Numbered from the stretch's first letter, positions 49,524-62,644 are shown. The stretch: DNA of 64,000 bases from Caprella mutica (GCA_947561585.1 CANNZV010000337.1:186001-250000), one strand, 5' to 3'. Numbers and translations: made by a program. The notes: a model not told the origin generated them from the sequence alone.

Positions 49524-49733
49524 AAGGCTTCTTCACACATGTCAGTGATCCGTCAGGGACGTCTCCGGTCCGTCTCCATCACTCTACTATCAGTGATTCA
49601 GTGTTAGTGAAAAAATATATCGTTACTTTAATCTCAATGAACCTATTCACACAGTACCGGCTCCTCTCAGTGATAAAAAATCACTGACCGGAGACGTTCC
49701 GGACGGATCCCTGACATGTGTGAAGGAGCCTTA
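49524..49733. mobile_element. MITE, family A
   Basis: Left end AAGGCTTCTTCACACATGTC, right end GACATGTGTGAAGGAGCCTT; inner GGGACGTCTCCGG and CCGGAGACGTTCC are also inverted. Confidence 0.85.
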
Positions 49734-50630
49734 AAAAGGATGATTTTTTAGAATTTGAAAATAATATCTGAGGCTGCATGCTCTATTCTGAAGCTGTCTG
49801 TGGTGAAGGGGAGGGGCGTCTCTTGGGCCCTGAACTGTAGTAATTTGGATTATGTATTGTCTTTTTTTCATTTTTACCATGTTTATCATTTTTTAACTCT
49901 TCTTGCAGTTTTAGAGGATAGCGCCAACGTTATTTTAACTACGAGGTTCAAATTAGTTTACCTCACAAAGAAAAAATTCAATATATATTAAATATTTAAA
50001 AGGTCGAACTTCAAATATGCCGTCATGTTTGATGTAACGGATACACTAGTTTCATATAATAACCTTTTTTTAATATATATTTCTATTTGATATCGAATGA
50101 AGCAGATTCAACCGAAAGGGAACATCAAATTTATTTTCCTTATTTGAATATCATTGAATATTATTTCACATTGAATTAGTTAAATATCATTAAATGTAAT
50201 TTGCTTTTCAATTTCACGGTAAAAATAAAATAAATAAAAATTGCACAGATTTTTGATTTTTACTCTAGCGATGCTCGTATTTAAGAATAGGAACAATAAC
50301 CGACTTGAGAAGTTAAGAAATGCGTACCATCTTTAATAGACAGCCATTAGGCATATTTTATATATACATATTTTTTATATGCATTATTTTCTATATGATT
50401 TCTTTTATTATTAATAACAAATTAATTTTAATGGGGAAGTACACAAGTTGAACAATAAACACTTGGCCTCTTCTAAACTCATATGATTCTTTACTAATTT
50501 AAGTCCTTGGAGCTAAAAAGCCTAAATAATTTTGGTTCAAGGATAACTCGCCACCGAAACATAAATCAAGCGGCGAGTTGTCCTAGAGGCAAATTGTCCG
50601 CAAGTTGAATTACCTGGCGACGAGATATCC
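49734..50630. other. Intergenic, nothing recognised
   Basis: AT-rich sequence with short open frames that lack codon or domain support. Confidence 0.45.
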
Positions 50631-50827
50631 GGTCCCTCACACATGTCAGGGATCCGTCCGGGACGTCACCGGTGAGTGATTTTTTTTATTACTGAGAGGA
50701 GCCTGTACTGTGTTAATAGATCTGTTGAATTAAAGTAACGATAAAATTTTTCATTGATACTGAATCACTGAGAGAAGACGGACCGGAGACGTACCGGATG
50801 GATCACTGACATGTGTGAAGGAGTCTT
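50631..50827. mobile_element. MITE, family A, diverged copy
   Basis: CCCTCACACATGTCAGGGAT at the left and ATCACTGACATGTGTGAAGG at the right, with inner ACGTCACCGG and CCGGAGACGT. Confidence 0.8.
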
Positions 50828-51141
50828 CAGTCGGTTACTAGTGAATAGTAAGTAGAGTCCCACAGACACATATTTTAAACCCTGTATCTTCTAACTCTGT
50901 ATCACTGTTCTCTTAACAATATAATAATTTTCTTTATCGTCGTAATGCTTATCCCCAAACAGAAGTATTGAAAAGAGTAATTGAAAACTAGAAAAGATTA
51001 TAAGTACACGTGCAAAAACTCTTTAAATATTATAATTGTGATAAAAGTTTCCCCTTCTGTACTCATCAGAACACTCTAGAAATTTCGAAAAATACCTAGG
51101 ATATAAATCATGAATTGCGTTATACTTTGAAAAGTAACAAA

Positions 51142-54100
51142 TAATATTTCACTAGGGATGAACTCTTACGGTGAAGAACATTCATACAATATCTATTTAC
51201 AGTCAATACAAATAATATTCCACTAGGGATGAACTCTTACGGTGAAGAACATTCATACAATATCTATTTACAGTCAATACAAATAATATTCCACTAGGGA
51301 TGAACTCTTACTGTGAAGAACATTCATACAATATCTATTTACAGTCAATACAAATAATATTCCACTAGGGATGAACTCTTACGGTGAAGAACATTCATAC
51401 AATATCTATTTACAGTCAATACAAATAATATTCCACTAGGGATGAACTCTTACGGTGAAGAACATTCATACAATATCTATTTACAGTCAATACAAATAAT
51501 ATTCCACTAGGGATGAACTCTTACGGTGAAGAACATTCATACAATATCTATTTACAGTCAATACAAATAATATTCCACTAGGGATGAACTCTTACTGTGA
51601 AGAACATTCATACAATATCTATTTACAGTCAATACAAATAATATTCCACTAGGGATGAACTCTTACGGTGAAGAACATTCATACAATATCTATTTACAGT
51701 CAATACAAATAATATTCCACTAGGGATGAACTCTTACGGTGAAGAACATTCATACAATATCTATTTACAGTCAATACAAATAATATTCCACTAGGGATGA
51801 ACTCTTACGGTGAAGAACATTCATACAATATCTATTTACAGTCAATACAAATAATATTCCACTAGGGATGAACTCATACGGTGAAGAACATTCATACAAT
51901 ATCTATTTACAGTCAATACAAATAATATTCCACTAGGGATGAACTCTTACGGTGAAGAACATTCATACAATATCTATTTACAGTCAATACAAATAATATT
52001 CCACTAGGGATGAACTCTTACGGTGAAGAACATTCATACAATATCTATTTACAGTCAATACAAATAATATTCCACTAGGGATGAACTCTTACGGTGAAGA
52101 ACATTCATACAATATCTATTTACAGTCAATACAAATAATATTCCACTAGGGATGAACTCTTACGGTGAAGAACATTCATACAATATCTATTTACAGTCAA
52201 TACAAATAATATTCCACTAGGGATGAACTCTTACGGTGAAGAACATTCATACAATATCTATTTACAGTCAATACAAATAATATTCCACTAGGGATGAACT
52301 CTTACGGTGAAGAACATTCATACAATATCTATTTACAGTCAATACAAATAATATTCCACTAGGGATGAACTCTTACGGTGAAGAACATTCATACAATATC
52401 TATTTACAGTCAATACAAATAATATTCCACTAGGGATGAACTCTTACGGTGAAGAACATTCATACAATATCTATTTACAGTCAATACAAATAATATTCCA
52501 CTAGGGATGAACTCATACGGTGAAGAACATTCATACAATATCTATTTACAGTCAATACAAATAATATTCCACTAGGGATGAACTCTTACGGTGAAGAACA
52601 TTCATACAATATCTATTTACAGTCAATACAAATAATATTCCACTAGGGATGAACTCTTACGGTGAAGAACATTCATACAATATCTATTTACAGTCAATAC
52701 AAATAATATTCCACTAGGGATGAACTCTTACGGTGAAGAACATTCATACAATATCTATTTACAGTCAATACAAATAATATTCCACTAGGGATGAACTCTT
52801 ACGGTGAAGAACATTCATACAATATCTATTTACAGTCAATACAAATAATATTCCACTAGGGATGAACTCTTACGGTGAAGAACATTCATACAATATCTAT
52901 TTACAGTCAATACAAATAATATTCCACTAGGGATGAACTCTTACGGTGAAGAACATTCATACAATATCTATTTACAGTCAATACAAATAATATTCTACTA
53001 GGGATGAACTCTTACGGTGAAGAACATTCATACAATATCTATTTACAGTCAATACAAATAATATTCCACTAGGGATGAACTCTTACGGTGAAGAACATTC
53101 ATACAATATCTATTTACAGTCAATACAAATAATATTCCACTAGGGATGAACTCTTACGGTGAAGAACATTCATACAATATCTATTTACAGTCAATACAAA
53201 TTTTATTCCACTAGGGATGAACTCTTACGGTGAAGAACATTCATACAATATCTATTTACAGTCAATACAAATAATATTCCACTAGGGATGAACTCTTACG
53301 TTGAAGAACATTCATACAATATCTAATTACAGTCAATACAAATAATATTCCACTAGGGATGAACTCTTACGGTGAAGAACATTCATACAATATCTATTTA
53401 CAGTCAATACAAATAATATTCCACTAGGGATGAACTCTTACGGTGAAGAACATTCATACAATATCTATTTACAGTCAATACAAATAATATTCCACTAGGG
53501 ATGAACTCTTACGGTGAAGAACATTCATACAATATCTATTTACAGTCAATACAAATAATATTCCACTAGGGATGAACTCTTACGGTGAAGAACATTCATA
53601 CAATATCTATTTACAGTCAATACAAATAATATTCTACTAGGGATGAACTCTTACGGTGAAGAACATTCATACAATATCTATTTACAGTCAATACAAATAA
53701 TATTCCACTAGGGATGAACTCTTACGTTGAAGAACATTCATACAATATCTAATTACAGTCAATACAAATAATATTCCACTAGGGATGAACTCTTACGGTG
53801 AAGAACATTCATACAATATCTATTTACAGTCAATACAAATAATATTCCACTAGGGATGAACTCTTACGGTGAAGAACATTCATACAATATCTATTTACAG
53901 TCAATACAAATAATATTCCACTAGGGATGAACTCTTACGGTGAAGAACATTCATACAATATCTATTTACAGTCAATACAAATAATATTCTACTAGGGATG
54001 AACTCTTACGGTGAAGAACATTCATACAATATCTATTTACAGTCAATACAAATAATATTCCACTAGGGATGAACTCTTACGGTGAAGAACATTCATACAA

Positions 54101-54820
54101 TATCTAATTACAGTCAATACAAATAATATTCCACTAGGGATGAACTCTTACGGTGAAGAACATTCATACAATATCTATTTACAGTCAATACAAATAATAT
54201 TCCACTAGGGATGAACTCTTACGGTGAAGAACATTCATACAATATCTAATTACAGTCAATACAAATAATATTCCACTAGGGATGAACTCTCACGGTGAAG
54301 AACATTCATACAATATCTATTTACAGTCAATACAAATAATATTCCACTAGGGATGAACTCTCACGGTGAAGAACAGTCATACAATATCTATTTACTGTCA
54401 ATACAAATAATATTCCACTAGGGATGAACTCTTACGGTGAAGAACATTCATGCAATATCTATTTACAGTCAATACAAATAATATTCCACTAGGGATGAAC
54501 TCTCACGGTGAAGAACAGTCATACAATATCTATTTACTGTCAATACAAATAATATTCCACTAGGGATGAACTCTTATGGTGAAGAACATTCATACAATAT
54601 CTAATTACAGTCAATACAAATAATATTCCACTAGGGATGAACTCTTACGGTGAAGAACATTCATACAATATCTATTTACAGTCAATACAAATAATATTCC
54701 ACTAGGGATGAACTCTTACGGTGAAGAACATTCATTCAATATCTATTTACAGTCAATACAAATAATATTCCACTAGGGATGAACTCTTATGGTGAAGAAC
54801 ATTCATGCAATTTCTATCCT
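51142..54820. repeat. 71-bp satellite-like array, 3.7 kb
   Basis: About 52 nearly identical units containing CACTAGGGATGAACTCTTAC, GGTGAAGAACATTCATACAA and TATCTATTTACAGTCAATAC. Rare variants (ACTCATACGG; TTCTACTAGG; ACGTTGAAG with CTAATTACAG) recur at multiples of 71 bp, for example ACTCATACGG at about 639 bp spacing. Divergence rises in the last five or so units. The array ends about 50 bp from the bursicon poly(A) region. Confidence 0.97.
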
Positions 54821-54867
54821 CTCTGTCGTTGTAGTGAAATAAAAAAAGATATATCAAACTGATAAAT

Positions 54868-54882
54868 TTTATTGATTTTATT
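54868..54882 (-). terminator. Likely bursicon polyadenylation signals
   Basis: Two minus-strand AATAAA hexamers (TTTATT at 54868-54873 and 54877-54882) lie 140-155 bp beyond the stop codon. Confidence 0.5.
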
Positions 54883-55021
54883 TAAATTATTCGATGGTGA
54901 AAAGGATTATATAAACATTGATAAATTATTCTAAAACTGGAATTGAATATTAACTTTTTCAAATATCAATAATAATAACAATTTTCATTGGCTAATTAGT
55001 CTGTATTTCATATTATAATGT

Positions 55022-58000
55022 TCACTTCAAGAAAGGAATGCTGCCAAGAGAATTCTCCCCGATGAAATTGGCTATCTCTTGTGCCATCACAGCCCCTTCC
55101 TCCACTTCAGTGCATGGCCTGCACATGCAGTCGACTGGGGCCCGGGTCACAACCTGCAATGGAAGCGGTATCCAGTAGAGTCAGTGAAATATTAGGAGTA
55201 AAAACCCCAGAGTTTTAAAGCTAATGAAATATTAGGAGTAAAATCCATAGAGTTTTAAAAGTTAGGAAAATATCATGCATAAGATCCCTAGCTAGAGCTT
55301 TGAAGTTAGGGAAATATTAGCAGTAAAATCCCTAGAGTTTTAAAGTTAGGGAAATATTAGAAGTAAAATTCCTAGAGTTTTAAAGTTAGGGAAATATTAG
55401 AAGTAAAATCCCTAGAGCTTTTGAGTTATATTATCACTCACCTTCCTTTCTTTGGGTTCTCCTCCCTTTGCTCGAGGGCATTTGAGAGTAACAGAGGCCT
55501 CCCTTTCACCAGATTCCTGACAGCACATACAGGACCTCTCCCTCTGCCAGACTTTGCTGCCTGACACCTGACATGAGATAAAACTGTCAGTTATTTTTAA
55601 CAAATACAGTAAAACTCATGAATTATGAAGTTCTGAGTTATGAAGTTCTGAGTTATGAAGTTCTGAGTTATGAAGTTCTGAGTTCTGAAGTTCTGAGTTA
55701 TGAAGTTCTGAGTTATGAAGTTCTGAGTTATGAAGTTCTGAGTTATGAAGTTCTGAGTTCTGAAGTTCTGAGTTATGAAGTTCTGAGTTATGAAGTTCTG
55801 AGTTCTGAAGTTCTGAGTTCTGAAGTTCTGAGTAATGAAGTTCTGAGTTGGGAAGCACTCAAGAAATGGTGACATGAATTATGAGATGCACCTGAGTTAT
55901 GAAGTAGTTTTCTATGTTCAAATTATAGAAAATGATATACGTCAAGAATTGCGTCATAGTTATCCCTCAAGGATCATAGTTTTCTATGACTTTAATCATA
56001 GAAAACTATCTAGTGCACCCGAGATATGAAGTGACTCTGAGTTATGAAGTAACCAATACTTCATAACTCAGAAGTTTCACTGTATAATAGACGATAAAAA
56101 GATTATTTCCTACCACGAAGAATGAGTTGATGAAAATCCAAAGCTAATTTGTCATAAATTCAAATCATTCATAAAATTATCGTATTTCGTCGGATATTCC
56201 TGATTTTACAGAAAAAAAATTCCATTGTCAGATGAGTCACAGTTTAACGGAACGGGAATTGAATGTTGTATCTAACATTGAGAGTAAAGGGTCTATCTAA
56301 CATTAGTGAGTAAAGGGTCTATCTAACATTAGTGAGTAAAGGGTCTATCTAACATTAGTGAGTAAAGGGTCTATCTAACATTGAGAGCAAAGGGTCTATC
56401 TAACATTAGTGAGTAAAGGGTCTATCTAACATTAGTGAGTAAAGGGTCTATCTAACATTGAGAGCAAAGGGTCTATCTAACATTGAGAGCAAAGGGTCTA
56501 TCTAACATTAGTGGGTAAAGGGTCTATCTAACATTAGTGAGTAAAGGGTCTATCTAACATTGAGAGTAAAGGGTCTATCTAACATTAGTGAGTAAAGGGT
56601 CTATCTAACATTAGTGAGTAAAGGGTCTATCTAACATTAGTGAGTAAAGGGTCTATCTAACATTAGTGAGTAAAGGGTCTATCTAACATTGAGAGCAAAG
56701 GGTCTATCTAACATTAGTGGGTAAAGGGTCTATCTAACATTAGTGAGTAAAGGGTCTATCTAACATTAGTGAGTAAAGGGTCTATCTAACATTGAGAGCA
56801 AAGGGTCTATCTAACATTAGTGAGTAAAGGGTCTATCTAACATTAGTGAGTAAAGGGTCTATCTAACATTGAGAGCAAAGGGTCTATCTAACATTGAGAG
56901 CAAAGGGTCTATCTAACATTAGTGGGTAAAGGGTCTATCTAACATTAGTGAGTAAAGGGTCTATCTAACATTGAGAGTAAAGGGTCTATCTAACATTAGT
57001 GAGTAAAGGGTCTATCTAACATTAGTGAGTAAAGGGTCTATCTAACATTAGTGAGTAAAGGGTCTATCTAACATTAGTGAGTAAAGGGTCTATCTAACAT
57101 TGAGAGCAAAGGGTCTATCTAACATTAGTGGGTAAAGGGTCTATCTAACATTAGTGAGTAAAGGGTCTATCTAACATTGAGAGTAAAGGGTCTATCTAAC
57201 ATTAGTGAGTAAATGGTCTATCTAACATTAGTGAGTAAAGGGTCTATCTAACATTAGTGAGTAAAGGGTCTATCTAACATTAGTGAGTAAAGGGTCTATC
57301 TAACATTGAGAGCAAAGGGTCTATCTAACATTAGTGAGTAAAGGGTCTATCTAACATTGAGAGTAAAGGGTCTATCTAACATTAGTGAGTAAAGGGTCTA
57401 TCTAACATTAGTGAGTAAAGGGTCTATCTAACATTGAGAGCAAAGGGTCTATCTAAAATTAGTGAGTAAAGGGTCTATCTAACATTGAGAGCAAAGGGTC
57501 TATCTAACATTGAGAGCAAAGGGTCTATCTAACATTAGTGAGTAAAGGGTCTATCTAACATTAGTGAGTAAAGGGTCTATCTAACATTAGTGAGTAAAGG
57601 GTCTATCTAACATTAGTGAGTAAAGGGTCTATCTAACATTAGTGAGCAAAGGGTCTATCTAACATTAGTGGGTAAAGGGTCTATCTAACATTGAGAGTAA
57701 AGGGTCTATCTAACATTAGTGAGTAAAGGGTCTATCTAACATTAGTGAGTAAAGGGTGTATCTAACATTGAGAGCAAAGGGTCTATCTAACATTAGTGAG
57801 TAAAGGGTCTATCTAACATTGAGAGCAAAGGGTCTATCTAACATTGAGAGCAAAGGGTCTAGTGGTAGACCCTCTGGTAACCATCCATGATACCTGCAGG
57901 TATCATGGATACCAACTAAAATAAATAATTATTATATTGTTTTTTCTTATATTCTCGTGTAAAAAAAGGAGGAGCTTAGCAAAAAGTCTGGTGGAAAGAT

Positions 58001-60639
58001 TCAAACCCTGCGTGTGCACGGCCCTTTAAGAGAAAAAGTTAAAATGTTAGATAGATCCTTCTCTCTCTTTTCCCTCCAAGTAATATTGCAATGATAATTT
58101 TATTTATAAAGTTATACTTTATTTTGATTTAAATAAGAAAAAAAAAACACAATTATTTAAATCGCAGTAGACTATGAAATAATTTTTTTTATTTGCGTGT
58201 TAATTAATTTATTTAAACTATTTTCCCAGACAAATTTTATGAAGTGTACTGTGATACAAGAAATTAAATATGTTCGTTCATATATTTATACAAGTAATCA
58301 AGAGGTTATTTAAACTCAGCATTGAAAGTATTTCAGGTTTAAAGCTTTCGAATAGAAAGATTTCCATTCATCATCAGGAGAAGGGTGGAAAACCTGGACC
58401 TGACAATGAATTTCATGACCAATAGTTGTATGTTGGATACCGTCTTTCAATTTAAGCTTTTAACCTATAGTTTATTAATATTATTTATTGCTCTATTATT
58501 ACTCTATTAAATATTAAAATATGAGACGAAAATTAGAGAGATTTTTGTTACTAACTTAGCTATTGCTGACTACATTAATTCTATAGAATAATTCTACTTT
58601 CATATATTTGTAACAAAATCAAATGTGTTTTATTGTTCTCAAGTGTCTATGTCCTCTAGTCCTAATGCGCTTATGACTAGCGCATTAGGAATAAGAATCA
58701 AATTAATAAGTACTATAGATCTCCTATCCATTGGTATGTCTGTGCATCAATTTTTGTACCGTCTAATCAGAGATTCATAATTTCTTCAAATTAAATAGTT
58801 ATTGTAGAGCTGTATCACGGATACAGAATAAAGAGAATTTGTTGAAAAATTCAAAAGTAGACCAAGATTTTGAAGCCAAAAACAATTTGAAGAGACCAAT
58901 AATGATGCATGATATCTTGTTGAAATCTCACTTTTACCCTTGACATCATTGCATGGTTACCTTCTAAATGAGACACCTTTATCACATACAAATAATTATT
59001 GGGGCAACATTGTCCCATATTGGGGAAATGTTTTAACAATATTGAGACAATATTGTAACAATATTGAGACAATGTTGTAACAATATCGAGACAATATTGT
59101 AACAATATTGAGACAATGTTGTAACAATATCGAGACAATATTGAGACAATATTGTAACAATATTGAGACAATATTGTAACAATATTGAGACAATATTGTA
59201 ACAATATCGAGACAATATTGTAACAATATTGAGACAATGTTGTAACAATATCGAGACAATATTGTAACAATATTGAGACAATGTTGTAACAATATTGAGA
59301 CAATACTGCTACAATATTGAAACAATATTGTAACAATATTGTTACAATGTTGTAACAATATCGAGACAATGTTGTAACAATATCGAGACAATATTGAACA
59401 ATATTGAGACAATGTTGTAACAATATTTAGACAATATTGCTACAATATTGAAACAATATTGTAGCAATATTGTTACAATGTTGTAACAATATTGAGACAA
59501 TGTGATAACAATATTAAGATAATATTGTTACAATATTGAGACAATATTGTAGCAATATTGTTACAATGTTGTAACAATATTGAGACATTGTGATAACAAT
59601 ATTAAGATAACGTTGTAACAATATTGAGACAATATTGACGTAAGAAACATAGACACCTGGTATAAGTCGTATTAGATATTGTAATTACTCTACTCTGAGT
59701 TATTACGGTACAACTCCTTTTCAATGAAGTCCTGTATAGTGAACCATCCTGATTAGTCCTGAATAATAAAGCACCTTGTATAATGAATTTATAAAATAAC
59801 ATATTTTGTTTAGTCTGCCATGAAATAGCCGTCAGTTTTCTATGCACCTCTTAACTCCTCTATATTAAGTAAGCTCTATAGTTATCTAGTTGTAGTTCAT
59901 TATAGAGGAGTTCTACCACTCCTCTATAATGAAGTAAGCTGTATACAGTAATCTAATTCCAATTCATTATAGAGGAGTTCTACTGAACAACTCCTCTATA
60001 ATGAAGTAAGCACTATACAGTAACCTAATTCCAGTTCATTATAGAGGAGTTCTACTGAACAACTCCTCTATAATGAAGTAAGCTCTATACAGCCTAATTC
60101 CAGTTCATTATAGAGATAGTTCTACTGAACAACTCCTCTATAATGAAGTAAGCTCTATACAGCCTAATTCCAGTTCATTATAGAGGAGTTCTACTGAACA
60201 ACTCCTCTATAATGAAGTAAGCTCTATACAGCCTAATTCCAGTTCATTATAGAGGTAGTTCTACTGAACAACTCCTCTATAATGAAGTAAGCTCTATACA
60301 GCCTAATTCCAGTTCATTATAGAGGTAGTTTTACTGAACAACTCCTCCATAATGAAGTAAGCTCTATACAGCCTAATTCCAGTTCATTATAGAGGTAGTT
60401 TTACCCTAATGTGGCCTCAAGAATGAGTGCGAATCGCAAGTTCTACTGTAAATAAGTTCCCCACTAACCTGGACATATGAAGAGCATCTGCCCTGACAGG
60501 CGAAAGAAGGAATGGGTTTGGAGTTGCAGCCGGGGAAGGAGAGAATGTGAATCACTGGAGTTAGATTGCATTCATCTGCCAAGAGAGGTGATAAGGCACT
60601 CACAAAAAATAAAGCTGAGATGAACGCAGCTTTTCTCAT
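55022..60639 (-). CDS. burs: Bursicon alpha subunit precursor, complete
   Basis: Three exons read on the minus strand: 60639-60469, 55567-55442 and 55153-55022, totalling 429 nt (142 residues). Residues 1-21 are a signal peptide (MRKAAFISALFFVSALSPLLA). The secreted part has 11 cysteines in the bursicon pattern: DEC, FPGC, FACQGRC, RSCMCCQESGERE, LKC and DCMCRPC, a cystine-knot fold. The odd cysteine is the one thought to link alpha to beta. Bursicon is a neurohormone acting through the LGR2/rickets receptor to control cuticle hardening after moulting (family knowledge). Junctions CAG|gttagt and AAG|gtgagt, with cag acceptors, keep phase 0 throughout. Intron 1 (4.9 kb) holds a family B MITE and 26-bp, 22-bp and 68-bp arrays; intron 2 holds a ~40-bp array. 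The beta subunit is not in the window. Confidence 0.96.
55185..55410 (-). repeat. ~40-bp minisatellite in bursicon intron 2
   Basis: About six copies of AGGGAAATATTAGAAGTAAA plus ATCCCTAGAGTTTTAAAGTT, filling most of the short intron between exons 2 and 3. Confidence 0.9.
55607..56082. mobile_element. MITE, family B, with a 15-bp expansion
   Basis: The left end CAGTAAAACTCATGAATTAT and the right end ATAACTCAGAAGTTTCACTG are flanked by TA. From about 55619 to 55850 the end motif GAGTTATGAAGTTCT is repeated about 16 times. The element begins about 40 bp upstream of the bursicon exon 2 acceptor. Confidence 0.9.
56265..57865. repeat. 25/26-bp minisatellite with higher-order structure
   Basis: About 62 units of TCTATCTAACATTAGTGAGT plus AAAGGG, alternating with a 25-bp form (ATTGAGAGC). 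The series of unit types starting near 56460 repeats from near 56872, an offset of about 16 units, so large blocks were duplicated. It lies in bursicon intron 1. Confidence 0.95.
57883..57910. repeat. Perfect 28-bp palindrome
   Basis: Each arm is ATCCATGATACCTG and its reverse complement, centred on CTGCAG. Diverged versions lie at 6110-6142, 21770-21803 and 31070-31105. Confidence 0.9.
57940..58030. mobile_element. Half copy of the 45947-46102 foldback MITE
   Basis: It shares GGAGGAGCTTAGCAAA, GTCTGGTGGAAAGA and GTGTGCACGGCCCTT. Confidence 0.65.
58031..59020. other. Bursicon intron 1, low-repeat part
   Basis: Apart from the hammerhead-like segment at 58346-58377 I see no gene or array here. 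Confidence 0.45.
59025..59640. repeat. 11/22-bp minisatellite (AATATTGAGAC)
   Basis: Alternating 11-bp units AATATTGAGAC and AATATTGTAAC form a 22-bp dimer, about 28 copies, more diverged at the right. Long minus-strand frames (up to 190 residues) are array artefacts. Confidence 0.92.
59700..60405. mobile_element. Family C MITE with ~68-bp tandem amplification
   Basis: The left part has the family core TTTAGTCTGCCATGAAAT. From about 59880 the inverted end (CAACTCCTCTATAATGAAGT ... TTCATTATAGAGGAGTT) is amplified about seven times. Each unit is itself a near palindrome. It stops about 65 bp downstream of the bursicon exon 1 donor. Confidence 0.8.
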
Positions 60640-61560
60640 GATTTAAAAGTTACAAATAGTTAGGAGCTGGAATAGAAATTACATGTGAAGTGATTTAAAC
60701 AAAAGAAATAATTCTTAATATAATTGACAAATATGTTTGTTTACCATATATATTGACTTAAATAATTAAAGCACCAACAATTGAGCCCAGGATAATTGGA
60801 ATCATGAAAAATTGTGACAGAATATACCATAAAGAATTGTCAATATGTTACTTCAGTGGCAAACTTGTTCAATTAATTTACTAAAGTAGTCGCTGATAAA
60901 AAAAAGTCTCGGATACATCTTAAAGTTTTAAGATTTTGTTTTTGTATAAAAAGTAATACATTACATATTATGATATTTAGCTTTTCCTTGAAGTTTTATG
61001 AAGGTTTGGCGATTGTTGAAATGGCCTGATATGTTCGCACATATTTAACTTTTTAGTGCAATCTTGATTCTCAGTATTAATACGTTTAAAAGTAACAGGG
61101 TGAAAATATTGAGTAGAGCTGTGCTTCGCTCTGTGACACCCTTCAATTGTTTTAGTGGTACGAAGCAGATCTTCTATGAAACGGTTGTAGACACTTCAGA
61201 TACTAGGTTTGAAAAGAGGATTGAGTCAATTTCTTCCGAATGGCTTTCCTTGCCATGGAATAAACCTTGATAAAGCATTAAGGAAAAATGAAATATTATG
61301 TATGCATAATTTTTTTTATCGAAAGTCAAAATCTTCCTTCTCCGGATTGTGGCCGAGTCCGTATTTATCAGTCTATGATTTAACTTAATTGAAGAATAAC
61401 AAAGTAACACTCCTTTGGCTTTACTGTGTCTTCTGGAACAATTTTTTATGGGCTCGATTGTCCTTGACCCAATTGTCATGAAATCAATTGTCACCAGGCT
61501 CAATTATTCTGGGAACAATAGTTTTGGGTTCAATTGTCGGGGCTCAATTGTCTCTCGCAC
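60640..61560. other. Intergenic upstream of bursicon
   Basis: This is the expected promoter side of the minus-strand gene. I could not identify a convincing TATA box or other element. Degenerate CAATTGT motifs at about 19-bp spacing begin near 61445. Confidence 0.4.
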
Positions 61561-61569
61561 AACTGTTGG

Positions 61570-61745
61570 TCCACGCAAACTAGGGACGGTTATCCCCAGT
61601 TTATTTACTTTACCATAGTTTAAAGACAATCTAGGCACGGTTTTTCCCAATTGATTTACTTTACCCTAGTTTACAGACAATCTAGACATGGTTATCCCCA
61701 GTTTATTTATTTTACCCTAGTTTACGGACAATCCAGGCACGGTTT
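61570..61745. repeat. ~57-bp tandem repeat, three copies
   Basis: Units share GTTTATTTACTTTACCCTAG and GACAATCTAGGCACGGTT. Confidence 0.8.
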
Positions 61746-62644
61746 CCTGCTTTCATGGTCGGTACACAGCTAACTGGTCTTCGAGCGAGTCAGTTCTTTT
61801 ATAGCACAGAGTCACATTATAGTCAAGCTGTGACTCGGTAATTTAGCTGATGCGATATTCCTGTATCCGATAGTGCTGAATAATATGAATAATACTAAAG
61901 GAGAGGTTATATGGCGCAAGTAATACATATACTATAGCAGTCTTATATAGGCTTTTCTTTATAACTTAATTATTTAATATCTAATAAAAAAAATTGCGAG
62001 AGAAATATTGATCTTTATTTTTCGTACAATATCATACTGTAAGTTATTATTGTCTGGATTAAGACTATAACGTCTGATACAATTCAGAAATTGACGGATT
62101 TGATGGATAAGCGTCTTGTAAAAATGGTGGAAAAGAGAAGAAATGAAACTGGATAATGACTTTAAATTAGCAGTTACACTACACATGAACGCTATCGCTA
62201 AAAATATTACAATAGAATTATTTAAAACGTTTATTTACTCATTCAGTTGGTACTCTGAAAATGAGTAACTTTTAGTAAAATGATTGTAGCATCCGAAATA
62301 GTATTCGAATTACTTTCATTTTTATTAAAGTTACTAGCAATGTAGATGCACATTTGTTGAATTTTTCAAGAATAACTATTGAGTTGAACCCATTTTATTG
62401 CAATAAACACACCTGCATAAAAGCGTAAGACGATGTGTAAGTTGATCGTATAAGGCAGTTTTGTTTTAATATCAAGTATTCACATTGCGTATCATTACTA
62501 TGGTCGTACTATGAGTCATTGTTTGAATATCAGTTTGTCGCACTGCGCGGATTTGTCTGAATATCACTTGCAACTGATTAGCTATCTAGGGTCACGCACT
62601 TGTATAGACTTATATCTAGATTCCTCAGAAAACTTTAATATTTT
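61746..62644. other. Intergenic, nothing recognised
   Basis: No array, MITE end or supported gene. Confidence 0.4.

Noticed and set aside
51142..54820. CRISPR array
   Set aside because: The units are contiguous direct repeats without unique spacers, and the genes are spliced animal genes.
58851..59423. 190-residue minus-strand frame rich in NIVTILSQYCYNIV
   Set aside because: It is produced by the 22-bp AATATTGAGAC array in bursicon intron 1.
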